Of a DNA stretch of 64,000 bases, positions 53,771-62,765 are shown in pieces. Source of the DNA: Paenibacillus sp. MSJ-34 (GTDB lineage Bacteria; Bacillota; Bacilli; Paenibacillales; Paenibacillaceae). The stretch covers positions 1 through 64,000 of the forward strand of contig NZ_JAHLPR010000004.1 of assembly GCF_018918005.1 (NCBI RefSeq). Direction: 5' to 3'. Both the position numbers and the translations under genes were made by a program. Numbering within the stretch: position 1 is the stretch's first letter; the number at the start of each line of letters is the position of its first letter. Under the pieces are notes generated by a model that ran no database searches, was not told the DNA's origin, and worked only from the letters and a program-made list of their open reading frames with translations.

Positions 53771-56700
53771 ATGAAGACAAAGATTGCAAAAGTCTTATCT
53801 GTTTTACTATTCTTTGAACTTTTTATAGGAATTCTAGCCGTTTCGGAAACCCCAGGGAGCAAATCGTGGGCTGGCGGCATCATGCCCTACGACATTCAAA
53901 CTGTATCTGCTGCGACGGATGCGGTTTACTCTACTGATGTATATCCGAGGGACAACGTGGAGCTAGGAGCGAGTTTAGTCATTACGTTTAACGAACCCGT
54001 TTCCAAAGCGTCTGGGTATATTCGAATTGACGATCTTAATAGCAATGTTTCATTCGATTCTTTTTCGGTTACTTCCAGCAGGGTTTCAATTAATAATAAT
54101 GTGGTCACGATCCAACCTAGCAAAAATTTCAATTCGGGAAGGCGGTACCTTGTCAGCATCGACGCCGGCGCTTTTCGAGGCAATTCGGGCGGGCTCTCCA
54201 ACAAGGTAGAGTGGAGCTTATCGACCAAAGGTTCCGCAGGCGCCCCTTACATTACTTCGCTGAGCCCGAGCAACGGATCGAGCGGTGCCGGCACCTATCC
54301 GACGCTGCGTATTACGTTCAACGAAGCCGTGAAATACGGTTCCGGGGATATTACGATTTACGAGGAGCAATACAATCGCTTGGTCAAGCGAATCCCGGTA
54401 TCTTCCAGCGACGTTAGCGGGGGAGGAACCTCGACGATTACGATTAATCCCCGCGTGACGCTATCGACGGGAACTTGGTATTACGTAAAAATCGATAGCG
54501 GAGCTTTCAAAAATCTGTCGAACGTTAATTTCTCGGGCATATCCAGCACAAGCGACTGGAGATTTCGCGCGGACTCTTATTCCGGGTTGTACGTCACCGA
54601 TTTGACGCCGTCAAATCGTTCGAGCAGCGTCCCGGTCAATTCCGATTTAACCATTCGATTCAACAACGAAGTTTCTATTTATTCGGGGACGATTCGTATT
54701 TACAAAATGGGCACTTCTTCTTCTATCATCGGCGATCCGATTATTTACTCGAATAAGCGGGAAGTGACGATTCGTCCCGAAACGAAATTCGATCATAACG
54801 CCACCTATTATGTGGAGATCCCTTCGGGGCTTTTCAGAGACAATTCCGGCAATTATTATTCCGGCATGTACGGCAGCGGGGAATGGAGCTTTACGACCGG
54901 AGACCCGGATCGAACGCCGCCGACTTTATCTTCGGCCAAAATGCATAATAACAACACGATCAGGCTGCAATACAATAAATCGCTGGATAGCTATTACGAA
55001 TCGTCCGCCTCGAACTATACCGTCACCGTGAACGGCGAGAAGCGCGGGGTGTCATCCGTGAGAGTAAGCGGGGACAGCGTCTATGTTTCGCTTTCCAGCG
55101 GCGTCGCCGTTGGGCAGGTGATCAAAATATCCTATACTGCCGGAGGATCTTGGCCGATTCAGGATTTATACGGAAATAAGGCCGCAAGCTTCAGCAATTA
55201 TACGGTAACCAACACCGTAGATACGACACTGCCTAAAATTACAAGCGGAACGGTAAACGGAAAGTCAATGACATTGTATTTCAGCGAAACATTGAAAAGC
55301 CCGTCGTCATATGCACATACGCAGTTCACGGTAAGGGCGGACGGGAAAACGATCGGCACGAGCAGCAACGGCACGAGCAGCAGTTCTTCCTTGGTTATCA
55401 CTCTGGAGACAAGCGTTGCTAACGGCGAAGTCGTACAGATCGACTATACGCCGGGATCGTATCCGCTCGAAACCTACAACGGGAATCGCGTAGCGTCAGC
55501 TTCCGAACTTTTCGTGAAGAATGTTAACGACAATAAAGCCCCTGTGCTCAAGGAAGCGACGATTGCCGGAAATAAAGTTACGTTGACGTACAATAAACCG
55601 ATGGATTCCAATAGCATACCCATGAACAGTCATTTCTCGGTTCTGGTTGATAATGCGGCGCGCTACGTCAACAAAGTAGAGTTCGACAGCAACAAAGTCA
55701 TACTGACGCTTGTGTCGTCCGTTGCCAAAACCCAGAACGTAACCGTTTCGTATGTGCCGGGAAGCCCGCGTTTAAGAGACTGGAATTACAACAATGCGCC
55801 GGCATTCGATGCGGTGAAGGCAACCAACGCGACGGATAGCCAGATCGCAAGCGTCAAGACGGCAGTCGTACGGGAAGACGTCTTGACTCTAACTTTAACA
55901 AAAACGGTGACGGCGACATCGGAACTTGCCAGCAATCAGTTTGCCGTAAGAGTAAATAATGCTCCGCGGCAGATAACTTCGATATCGTTAAACGGAGCAA
56001 CAATAACGATTATGCTCGCCCAACCTGTGGATGGCGGGCAAGCGGTAACGCTAACTTATGTGCCGGGGAACAATCCGTTGAAAGACTCTAGCGGCAACGC
56101 AATGAAAGGTTTTACGAACCAATCGGTCGTGAACCAGACGAATTTGCCGGACGGTACGCCAGGGTTTATGACGACGTCGCCGCGAGATTTGTTTATAGAC
56201 GAGATTTTTCTGCTTAAACCGGAAGGAGCGGCTAAGAGCGCGGACCGTTCGCGCGGAGGCAAAACGATTAACCGTTATACGATCAATAAAGAGCAATTGC
56301 AGCAAGCGTTCGAGTACATCATTGAAAATGCATACGGCGCCGATACGATCGAGTTGGCATTTGACGTTCCGGGAGGAGAAGGAGCCGCATCGGTAGCGGT
56401 TCCGTTAGAGACGCTGCAAGCGGTGTACAAGCTCGATAACGATACGGTAATGTCCGTACGATATGGCGATACCGTATATCGGCTGCCGCTGAAAAATATA
56501 AACGCGGACGCAATTGCACGACAATTCAACACAAATGTTAGTTCGATCCATCTGCTCTTCCAAATTGAGAGACAAAGCAGTTCGACCGGCGGCAGTTTCG
56601 GCATCTCTCAATTGAATGCCGAAGGCGCGAAACTGATCGTCGAGCCATATGAATATAGCATTTCCGTTCTCATCGGAAACACCACTAGAGCGTTGAACGT

Positions 56701-57454
56701 GAATACGGAGCATTTGTTGCGCGTGAGACAAAATATCGTACGCGACCGCACGTCAATGATAAGCTTTGACGCTCTGGTTAACAAATATACTTACGCCCCT
56801 ACCTTCATTATCCAGGAAGGAACTTTGACGGTGATGAATTTTAAGGGCGTCAGCAACAATATTTATGCAGCGGTAACGAGAAACAAAGATTACAGCGATA
56901 TTCGCAATCATTGGGCTGCCGCGGATATTCGGCAACTGGCTTCGAAATTCGTGATCGACGGGCAAACCGTGTCGTCGTTCGTGCCGGGCAAAAATATTAC
57001 ACGAGCGGAATTTGCCGTGTTTATCGCGCGTGCGCTTGGCCTTACCGGCGATCGAAGCGCCACGGCCAAATTTTCCGACGTCGCCCCGAATACCGCAACA
57101 GGCGTGTATATCGAGGCGGCGACGAGAGCGGGTATCATTACGGGTCATACCGACGGCACGTTTAAGCCGAACGACCCGATTACGCGCGAGCAAATGGCGC
57201 TCATGATGATTCGGGCGATGGAACATACCGGAAATCCGGTAACCTTGACTCAAAACGCCAACACGATCCTGCAAAAATTCAAAGATCGCAATCAAATCAG
57301 CAATGTCGGGGCGGATGCGGTCGCTAAAGCGGTGCAAAGCGGGATTATTCAGGGAAGAACGGTTGATACGTTTGTACCGAGAGGCAATGCGACACGTGCG
57401 GAAGCGACTGTGATGCTGAAGCGCATGATGCAAGCGATTGAGTATCTGGAATAA
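53771..57454 (+). CDS. Large SLH surface protein with Ig-like and SWM-type repeats
   Basis: 1227 residues with a signal peptide over about 1-30. Three Big_5-type Ig modules (about 50-155, 160-270, 275-385) carry the core L-x-I-x-F-N-x-x-V. Four repeats of about 100 residues resembling SWM/SwmB modules follow (390-790), each with a VTLTYVPG-like strand and NPLKD/YPLETYNGN-type turn. After a unique region (800-1035), three SLH domains run to the end (about 1038-1227), with TRAEFAVFIARAL and TREQMALMMIRAM. AATGGGGAGCGG lies before the ATG. Probably an accessory surface-layer or adhesion protein; the target is unknown. Confidence 0.92.
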   Translation: MKTKIAKVLSVLLFFELFIGILAVSETPGSKSWAGGIMPYDIQTVSAATDAVYSTDVYPRDNVELGASLVITFNEPVSKASGYIRIDDLNSNVSFDSFSVTSSRVSINNNVVTIQPSKNFNSGRRYLVSIDAGAFRGNSGGLSNKVEWSLSTKGSAGAPYITSLSPSNGSSGAGTYPTLRITFNEAVKYGSGDITIYEEQYNRLVKRIPVSSSDVSGGGTSTITINPRVTLSTGTWYYVKIDSGAFKNLSNVNFSGISSTSDWRFRADSYSGLYVTDLTPSNRSSSVPVNSDLTIRFNNEVSIYSGTIRIYKMGTSSSIIGDPIIYSNKREVTIRPETKFDHNATYYVEIPSGLFRDNSGNYYSGMYGSGEWSFTTGDPDRTPPTLSSAKMHNNNTIRLQYNKSLDSYYESSASNYTVTVNGEKRGVSSVRVSGDSVYVSLSSGVAVGQVIKISYTAGGSWPIQDLYGNKAASFSNYTVTNTVDTTLPKITSGTVNGKSMTLYFSETLKSPSSYAHTQFTVRADGKTIGTSSNGTSSSSSLVITLETSVANGEVVQIDYTPGSYPLETYNGNRVASASELFVKNVNDNKAPVLKEATIAGNKVTLTYNKPMDSNSIPMNSHFSVLVDNAARYVNKVEFDSNKVILTLVSSVAKTQNVTVSYVPGSPRLRDWNYNNAPAFDAVKATNATDSQIASVKTAVVREDVLTLTLTKTVTATSELASNQFAVRVNNAPRQITSISLNGATITIMLAQPVDGGQAVTLTYVPGNNPLKDSSGNAMKGFTNQSVVNQTNLPDGTPGFMTTSPRDLFIDEIFLLKPEGAAKSADRSRGGKTINRYTINKEQLQQAFEYIIENAYGADTIELAFDVPGGEGAASVAVPLETLQAVYKLDNDTVMSVRYGDTVYRLPLKNINADAIARQFNTNVSSIHLLFQIERQSSSTGGSFGISQLNAEGAKLIVEPYEYSISVLIGNTTRALNVNTEHLLRVRQNIVRDRTSMISFDALVNKYTYAPTFIIQEGTLTVMNFKGVSNNIYAAVTRNKDYSDIRNHWAAADIRQLASKFVIDGQTVSSFVPGKNITRAEFAVFIARALGLTGDRSATAKFSDVAPNTATGVYIEAATRAGIITGHTDGTFKPNDPITREQMALMMIRAMEHTGNPVTLTQNANTILQKFKDRNQISNVGADAVAKAVQSGIIQGRTVDTFVPRGNATRAEATVMLKRMMQAIEYLE

Positions 57455-57478
57455 CATTATTGCATAACGATGCAGCAC

Positions 57479-57526
57479 AAAAGAGCGAGGTTCGTGGTTT
57501 GATTCCCACAACCCCTTGCTCTTTTT
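57479..57526 (+). terminator. Terminator of the SLH gene at 53771
   Basis: AAGAGCGAGG pairs with CCTTGCTCTT (one wobble). The loop contains a second stem GTGG/CCAC. TTTG follows. Confidence 0.75.
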
Positions 57527-57575
57527 GCTTTACTGTTAGGGGAGCGAGAGGCCGCCCGACGTTCGGCCCGCCTAA

Positions 57576-57755
57576 CGAATTTGAGTACCGCTATTGCCGT
57601 AAAAACGGTACCATTGCAAATTTAGCGAAACTCAGAGTCGTTATCAGGGCGAAATCCTGCTCCATAACCTTGTTTTTTGGGCAATAGCGATGTCTAGTTT
57701 CGCTAGAAAATATGGAAACTCCATTTTTGCCCAAATAACGATTGCAGGTTTCGTA
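57576..57755. repeat. Four-copy repeat element (two in one direction, two inverted, 50-bp period)
   Basis: Copies share TTTTGGGCAATARCGAT and GTTTCG. Two lie in the reverse orientation (their terminal CG at 57576 and 57626, 50 bp apart) and two in the forward orientation (CG at 57701 and 57752, 51 bp apart). It fills most of the 57455-57867 gap between a terminator and the promoter region of paralogue B. Confidence 0.75.
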
Positions 57756-57776
57756 AGCAATAGTTTCATTTCCGGT

Positions 57777-57800
57777 TTGTTCATACTCTGTTCATATTCC
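57777..57800 (+). promoter_or_regulatory. 11-bp-spaced TGTTCA direct repeats upstream of paralogue B
   Basis: TGTTCA at 57778-57783 and 57789-57794, each followed by TA. Eleven-base direct repeats are the usual target form of OmpR/PhoB-type regulators, and one is encoded two genes away at 60440. A nearly identical block lies at 62641-62662 before the RND gene. Confidence 0.65.
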
Positions 57801-57867
57801 TTCGGTACGCTGACCTCGAACGAATCTTTCAAGTTTATTTACAGAAAAAGAGGAGAGGAGTACACAG

Positions 57868-60411
57868 ATGAAAGCAATAAAAGGAATATTGTTCGCAGCG
57901 CTAAGCGCCTTGCTGATCGGGCAGATGGCGCCTATGGCGGCGCACGCGGAGGAAACGAAGACCGGATCGGCTGCGAACGGGACCTCGCAAAAAATCGCAA
58001 ATCGGGAAGCGAACGGCAAAACGGCCGACGCCGCAAAGGCGAACCTTTCTTTGCCTGCCGTGACATTATCGGCGAATATTAGCGCCAAGCTGGCGGATAT
58101 TCAGCTATTGCGGCAGGATGAAGGGAATGTCGCGGCGTATACGTTAACTTATATCAACAACGGGGCCAAGGAATTGCAACTGCACGATTATTGGTCGAGA
58201 GTCAAGACGACAAGCGGGGCTGTGCTGCCCTCCAAGTTGGTTGGCGCAGATCAGGTCAAGAAACGGCTGGCGCCTCAATCGCAAACGGATATCACATACT
58301 ACGTCAACCTTGGCAAGGAGGTCAATCTGGGCGATCTGCGGATTGAGGTCGTAAAATGGGACTTTGGCAAAAACGGGTACGAGCAAGTAATCGGTTCGTT
58401 TGCCATCCCGAAATCTTATAACGCGGCAACCCCCTATCCCAACGCCAGGACGGTAAAATACAACGATTTGCCGTTGAAGCTGCGCGTCGAACATTTCTAT
58501 ACATATCGTTTGGACGACTACGATATGGCGGCCGTTGCCGTTGAAATTGAAAACAGCGGTGCCAAGGCGGCAGATAACCCGCCATTCAAGTTCGTCGTTG
58601 GTGCGGCGAACGGAGCCAATTATCCGCTCCAGCCGGATGCGGCAAGCGAGGAATACACGCTTCAGCCGCTCGATAAGAAGACGCTCCGTATGATGGCGAA
58701 GATTCCTGCCAGCGCGATGAAGGAACGTTTGCAATTGCAAGTGATCCGGAAGGACGGCGGAGAACAGGCGGCGGGGAAAACATACGCGGTAGCGACCTTC
58801 TCGTTGCCGGAACCGTCGCTCGAAGCATACGCGGCCGACAATTATGCGGCTAAAGAAATAGCGGTCGGCAGCAACAAAGTAACGGCGAAACTAACCTCGG
58901 CGCGTCTGCATCGCGGAGCCGAGGACGATGTGCTGTCCCTCCAATTGAACTTGCGCAACGCCGGCGCGCAAACCGTAAAATTGCCCAATTACGAATTTAC
59001 GGTACGAGGAGAGAGCGGAATTTCTTTTCCGATTACAACCGCCGCTTTGAACGAAGTTGCATTAAAGCCGCTTGAAGAGAAAAATTTAACGCTGTCCGCA
59101 ACCATTCCCGGAGCCGCTCAGGTCCGGCATATGACGCTTTCCATAAGCGAACCGATGCTACCGACTCAACAGCGCGGCGAACTGTCGTATCCGATTGCCG
59201 TCTTTCGCGTTCCAGACGTACAACCGATGACCGATTCGCTCGGTGCCAAGTACACGATTGCAGGCAAGCAGGGCAATTATACGATGAGACTGATGTCCGT
59301 TCAACGTTTGCCCTGGGTGGACAGCGATCTTGTAGCGGCCCGCATCGCGGTGAACAACGAAGGTCTGAAAGCGGTAGAACTGCCGAAAATGCAAGGATTG
59401 TTCAAACTGGACGGAGCCGAAGCGGAAGGCTCCAATCTGGTGCCGAGCAATGCCAATTACGTTCTCGCTCCGAAGAGCGCAGTAGACTTGTACCTTGTTG
59501 CCCATGTTCCGCATAATTTGGATTACTCTCAATTGCAAATCGGGCTGCTCGAACAAATTGGGGGAACGCCTAACCCGCTGGTAGATTTTATCCATACCGG
59601 TTCAATGAGCGAAATCCCCGTCGTCGGCAACGGCGAAACGTATACGATCGCAACGGCAGGCCGTCAGGCGGAAATCAAAGCGCGCAAGTCGGTTCTGTAT
59701 CCCGGCGCAGGTTCGAACATTATCGCTACCGATTTGGAAATGAAAAATTTGGAGACGCGGCAGGCCCACCTTTCGCAACTCGTCGGTTATTATATGTCGG
59801 AAGACGGCTTGTATTATCAGGCGAATGTGACGCAGGCGGATTATGCGACGAGCCCGCAAGGGGTGAAGCTTGTTACTCTATGGACCAAGGTGCCGAAGCA
59901 TGTTACGACCGGCAATATGAAATTAATCGTCGGCGAGGGCGTAGCGGAGGGAAGGATGTCGTTGGCGAAGGAATTGCCGACCGGGTACGTAAACGCCGCC
60001 GCTCTGGAACTGGCGCAGGATACGAATCCATATAAATCCGGCTTTGCCGGACTGGAGATTTATCCGTACAAGTTCTCGATTACCCAATTGAAAGGAGAAC
60101 TGCTAGGTTCGTCGGCCAAAATTAATTTTACTTACCAGTTGGATCGGGATTTGCAGTATGAGATGGGAGACTACGAACATAGACTTGTCATCGAATTGAT
60201 CGATTCGGGCGGACATTCGAGCGAGAAAGAGATTGAGTTTGAGAAGGAAATGGCGCTTGGCAGCAATAAATCGATGTCTGTCGTGTTCGACGGCGCAAGA
60301 TTTGACGAGAAGAGCAGCGGGAATTATCAGGTGGTGCTGCACGATCGTTTTCAAGGACAAAAAAGGAAGATCGCACATAATGGAGTCTATTTTTACGAAC
60401 GAATAGATTGA
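57868..60411 (+). CDS. Secreted five-module protein of unknown function, paralogue B
   Basis: 847 residues with signal peptide MKAIKGILFAALSALLIGQMA, cleaved near AHA, then an Ala/Asn/Lys-rich linker to about 65. The same five to six beta-sandwich modules as the product of 48294-50825 occur in the same order, with module-closing FAIP, FSLP and FRVP, and an almost identical C-terminal FQGQKRKIAHNGVYF. GC-richer codons than paralogue A. AGAGGAGAGG precedes the ATG. A response regulator and histidine kinase gene follow, probably cotranscribed, so the protein may be an input or output of that two-component system. Confidence 0.85.
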   Translation: MKAIKGILFAALSALLIGQMAPMAAHAEETKTGSAANGTSQKIANREANGKTADAAKANLSLPAVTLSANISAKLADIQLLRQDEGNVAAYTLTYINNGAKELQLHDYWSRVKTTSGAVLPSKLVGADQVKKRLAPQSQTDITYYVNLGKEVNLGDLRIEVVKWDFGKNGYEQVIGSFAIPKSYNAATPYPNARTVKYNDLPLKLRVEHFYTYRLDDYDMAAVAVEIENSGAKAADNPPFKFVVGAANGANYPLQPDAASEEYTLQPLDKKTLRMMAKIPASAMKERLQLQVIRKDGGEQAAGKTYAVATFSLPEPSLEAYAADNYAAKEIAVGSNKVTAKLTSARLHRGAEDDVLSLQLNLRNAGAQTVKLPNYEFTVRGESGISFPITTAALNEVALKPLEEKNLTLSATIPGAAQVRHMTLSISEPMLPTQQRGELSYPIAVFRVPDVQPMTDSLGAKYTIAGKQGNYTMRLMSVQRLPWVDSDLVAARIAVNNEGLKAVELPKMQGLFKLDGAEAEGSNLVPSNANYVLAPKSAVDLYLVAHVPHNLDYSQLQIGLLEQIGGTPNPLVDFIHTGSMSEIPVVGNGETYTIATAGRQAEIKARKSVLYPGAGSNIIATDLEMKNLETRQAHLSQLVGYYMSEDGLYYQANVTQADYATSPQGVKLVTLWTKVPKHVTTGNMKLIVGEGVAEGRMSLAKELPTGYVNAAALELAQDTNPYKSGFAGLEIYPYKFSITQLKGELLGSSAKINFTYQLDRDLQYEMGDYEHRLVIELIDSGGHSSEKEIEFEKEMALGSNKSMSVVFDGARFDEKSSGNYQVVLHDRFQGQKRKIAHNGVYFYERID

Positions 60412-60439
60412 TAGAATGATCTTGAGGGAGGCAGCAACG

Positions 60440-61123
60440 ATGGCAACCATCTTGGTCGTCGATGACGATGCGCATATTCGCGAGCTGATGTGTTTATTTT
60501 TGAACAATGAAGGATTCGAGACGATCCAGACCGAGAATGGGGCGGAAGCGATGTCCGTCATGGAAAGCGCGTCGATCGACCTGGTCGTGTTGGATATTAT
60601 GATGCCGATCATGGACGGATGGCAATTATGCAGCGAGTTGCGGCGCAGCTATCCGGACATTCCGCTGCTGATGGTGACGGCGAAAGGGGAAACCGGACAG
60701 AAGGTGAAAGGTTTCAATCTTGGCACCGACGATTATCTGGTGAAGCCGTTCGATCCGGTCGAACTGGTCGTTCGGGTGAAGGCGCTGCTGAAGCGTTACC
60801 GGATCGCCCTGTCGCAAACAATTCAAATCGGCGATGTCATTCTGAACAGACAAACGCATAAAGTGATCCGCGGATCGGAAGTGTCTTCGCTGCCTCCCAA
60901 AGAATTCGAACTGCTGTTTAAATTGGCAAGCTATCCCGGACAAATTTTTACGAGGGAACAATTAATTGTAGATATATGGGGCATGGACTACGAGGGAGAC
61001 GACCGGACGGTAGACGTACATATTAAGCGACTGAGGGAACGTTTTGCAGGCGAGGCCGCGCCTCAGCCTTTTCGCATCGAAACGGTCTACGGGCTCGGCT
61101 ACAGGCTGGAGGTTACGGCGTGA
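60440..61123 (+). CDS. OmpR/PhoB-family response regulator
   Basis: 227 residues from the ATG at 60440 behind GAGGGAGG; an in-frame ATG at 60416 adds eight residues without a ribosome binding site. The receiver domain has Asp8-Asp9-Asp10, phosphoacceptor Asp52 (LDIMMPIMDG), Thr80 and Lys102 (LVKPFDP). The winged-helix DNA-binding domain includes PPKEFELLFKLASYPGQIFTREQL and ends RIETVYGLGYRLE. It overlaps the kinase gene by four bases. The 11-bp-spaced repeats at 57777 and 62641 are candidate targets. Confidence 0.95.
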   Translation: MATILVVDDDAHIRELMCLFLNNEGFETIQTENGAEAMSVMESASIDLVVLDIMMPIMDGWQLCSELRRSYPDIPLLMVTAKGETGQKVKGFNLGTDDYLVKPFDPVELVVRVKALLKRYRIALSQTIQIGDVILNRQTHKVIRGSEVSSLPPKEFELLFKLASYPGQIFTREQLIVDIWGMDYEGDDRTVDVHIKRLRERFAGEAAPQPFRIETVYGLGYRLEVTA

Positions 61124-62490
61124 TCAAATCCTTATACATCCGGATCGTCCTTATGTTTCTGGCGGCTGTCATCGTGAGCCTGATCGCGGCTGCCGTTCTG
61201 ACAGGGTATATGTATGAGAAAGCGTTGGACGAAAAAGTTCAAGATTCTATGGTTACGCTCGGGCAAGGGCTGATCAATGTCTACGAACGCGCCGGGGTGG
61301 AAAATCGGGCACTGCTGATGGATGATGTCAAAGAACTATTGCACGGAATGAGTTTGCGCGTATTTACCGATGAAGGAGAAGTTGAAACTTACGGTACCCA
61401 AAATCGATCCAGCGTTCCGATAGATCGGGAAAAGATTCGGCAAGCGCTCAACGGCGAGACCGTTCGCGGCAAGAGCGTAGAGGGTGTTTTTGTCGGACTG
61501 GGTTTTCGAGATGGAGATCGGAAGTACGCACTGTTCGTGGAGCCGGCGGATGAGTTTAAGGATGACAATACGGTAGGCAACATTATTCTAACGATGCTGG
61601 GGATCGTACTGGCGGCCGGCAGTTTGTTTTTCGTCATCGAGGCTACTTTTCTGGTCAGACCGCTCCGCAAAATGACCGAAGCGACCCGGCGCATGGCCAA
61701 AGGGGATTTCGATTCGGATCTCAAAGTCAAGCGCAAGGATGAGTTGGGCGTGCTCGTCCAAAGCTTCGACGATATGCGGCGCCAACTGAAGCAGATGGAG
61801 CAAATTCGTCAGGATTTCGTGTCGAACGTGTCGCATGAAATCCAGTCGCCGCTTACTTCGATCGGCGGTTTTGCCAAGGCGTTGAAGAACGATCGGCTTG
61901 TGAAGAACGACCGCGATCGTTATGTGGATATTATTTTGTCGGAAACGGAAAGGCTGTCTAGGCTAAGCGATAATTTGCTCCGGCTGGCTTCGCTCGATTC
62001 CGACCATCATCCTTTTCAGCCGGAGACGTACCGTCTGGACGAACAGATCCGCCAAGCGGTCGTTTCCTGTGAGCCGCAATGGTCTGCCAAACTGATCGCC
62101 GTCGACCTCGATTTGCCGACCGTCAAATTGACGGCGGACCGGGATCAACTTGGTCAAGTATGGATTAACTTGTTGGGCAATAGTATCAAATTTACCCCGG
62201 AGGGCGGAGAGATTTCCATCCGCATCCGTCAGGATGTACGGCTCGTCTCCGTCACATTCGCGGATACCGGCATCGGCATTTCCCCCGATGACCAGAAGTA
62301 CATATTTCAGCGGTTCTACAAAGCGGACCGGTCGCGTAACCGCAATATCGGCGGCAGCGGACTCGGTCTTGCCATCGTGCAAAGAATCATTCTTCTTCAT
62401 AACGGGACGATTCGTCTACATAGCGAGGTCGGTAAAGGAACGGCGATTACCGTCACTCTTCCGTACGATTGCCGGGCGAAGATCTTATAG
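61120..62490 (+). CDS. HAMP-domain sensor histidine kinase
   Basis: 456 residues from a GTG overlapping the regulator stop (GTGA). Two transmembrane helices (about 8-30 and 155-176) flank an extracytoplasmic sensor of about 120 residues. HAMP spans about 178-230, the phosphoacceptor His239 is in VSNVSHEIQSPLTSIGGF, and the ATPase domain has the N box WINLLGNSIKFTP, G1 ADTGIGI, F box FQRFYKADRSR and G2 GGSGLGLAIV. It should phosphorylate the neighbouring regulator. The signal is unknown but likely envelope-related given the secreted protein upstream. Confidence 0.95.
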   Translation: MIKSLYIRIVLMFLAAVIVSLIAAAVLTGYMYEKALDEKVQDSMVTLGQGLINVYERAGVENRALLMDDVKELLHGMSLRVFTDEGEVETYGTQNRSSVPIDREKIRQALNGETVRGKSVEGVFVGLGFRDGDRKYALFVEPADEFKDDNTVGNIILTMLGIVLAAGSLFFVIEATFLVRPLRKMTEATRRMAKGDFDSDLKVKRKDELGVLVQSFDDMRRQLKQMEQIRQDFVSNVSHEIQSPLTSIGGFAKALKNDRLVKNDRDRYVDIILSETERLSRLSDNLLRLASLDSDHHPFQPETYRLDEQIRQAVVSCEPQWSAKLIAVDLDLPTVKLTADRDQLGQVWINLLGNSIKFTPEGGEISIRIRQDVRLVSVTFADTGIGISPDDQKYIFQRFYKADRSRNRNIGGSGLGLAIVQRIILLHNGTIRLHSEVGKGTAITVTLPYDCRAKIL

Positions 62491-62511
62491 GAAGATACTT
62501 TCCACCAACTC

Positions 62512-62570
62512 GCGCAAGCTGCGCGACGGGGCGAGCGGACGTTCGATTCGCCGTCCCGTCAGCTTCGCGC
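62512..62570 (+). other. Long imperfect hairpin after the kinase gene
   Basis: GCGC, AAGCT, GACGGG and CGA on the left pair with TCG, CCCGTC, AGCTT and GCGC on the right, with small internal loops. No T-run follows, so it may be a processing or attenuation structure rather than a simple terminator. Confidence 0.5.
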
Positions 62571-62630
62571 CGTAAGCGTGCCTATCGAAAGAATTCGCCG
62601 TATCCTCGAAAAAATCTTTTCCGCACTGTT

Positions 62631-62662
62631 TTTACACCTCTTGTTCATATTCAGTTCATAAT
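62631..62662 (+). promoter_or_regulatory. 11-bp-spaced direct repeats upstream of the RND gene
   Basis: TTTACA at 62631, TGTTCA at 62642 and AGTTCA at 62653 are each 11 bases apart. The block TTGTTCATA-TC-GTTCATA is nearly the same as that at 57777-57800. A TATCTT at 62675-62680 lies 17 bases past the last repeat and could serve as the -10 of an activated promoter. Confidence 0.65.
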
Positions 62663-62765
62663 TCCCTTTTACTCTATCTTATAAAGAGAGAAGTTCGTTC
62701 GATCCGGTTCGCTTACGGCGGTAACGTGCAAGAGTTGGATTGAACGGACGAAAAGGAGGGAAACG

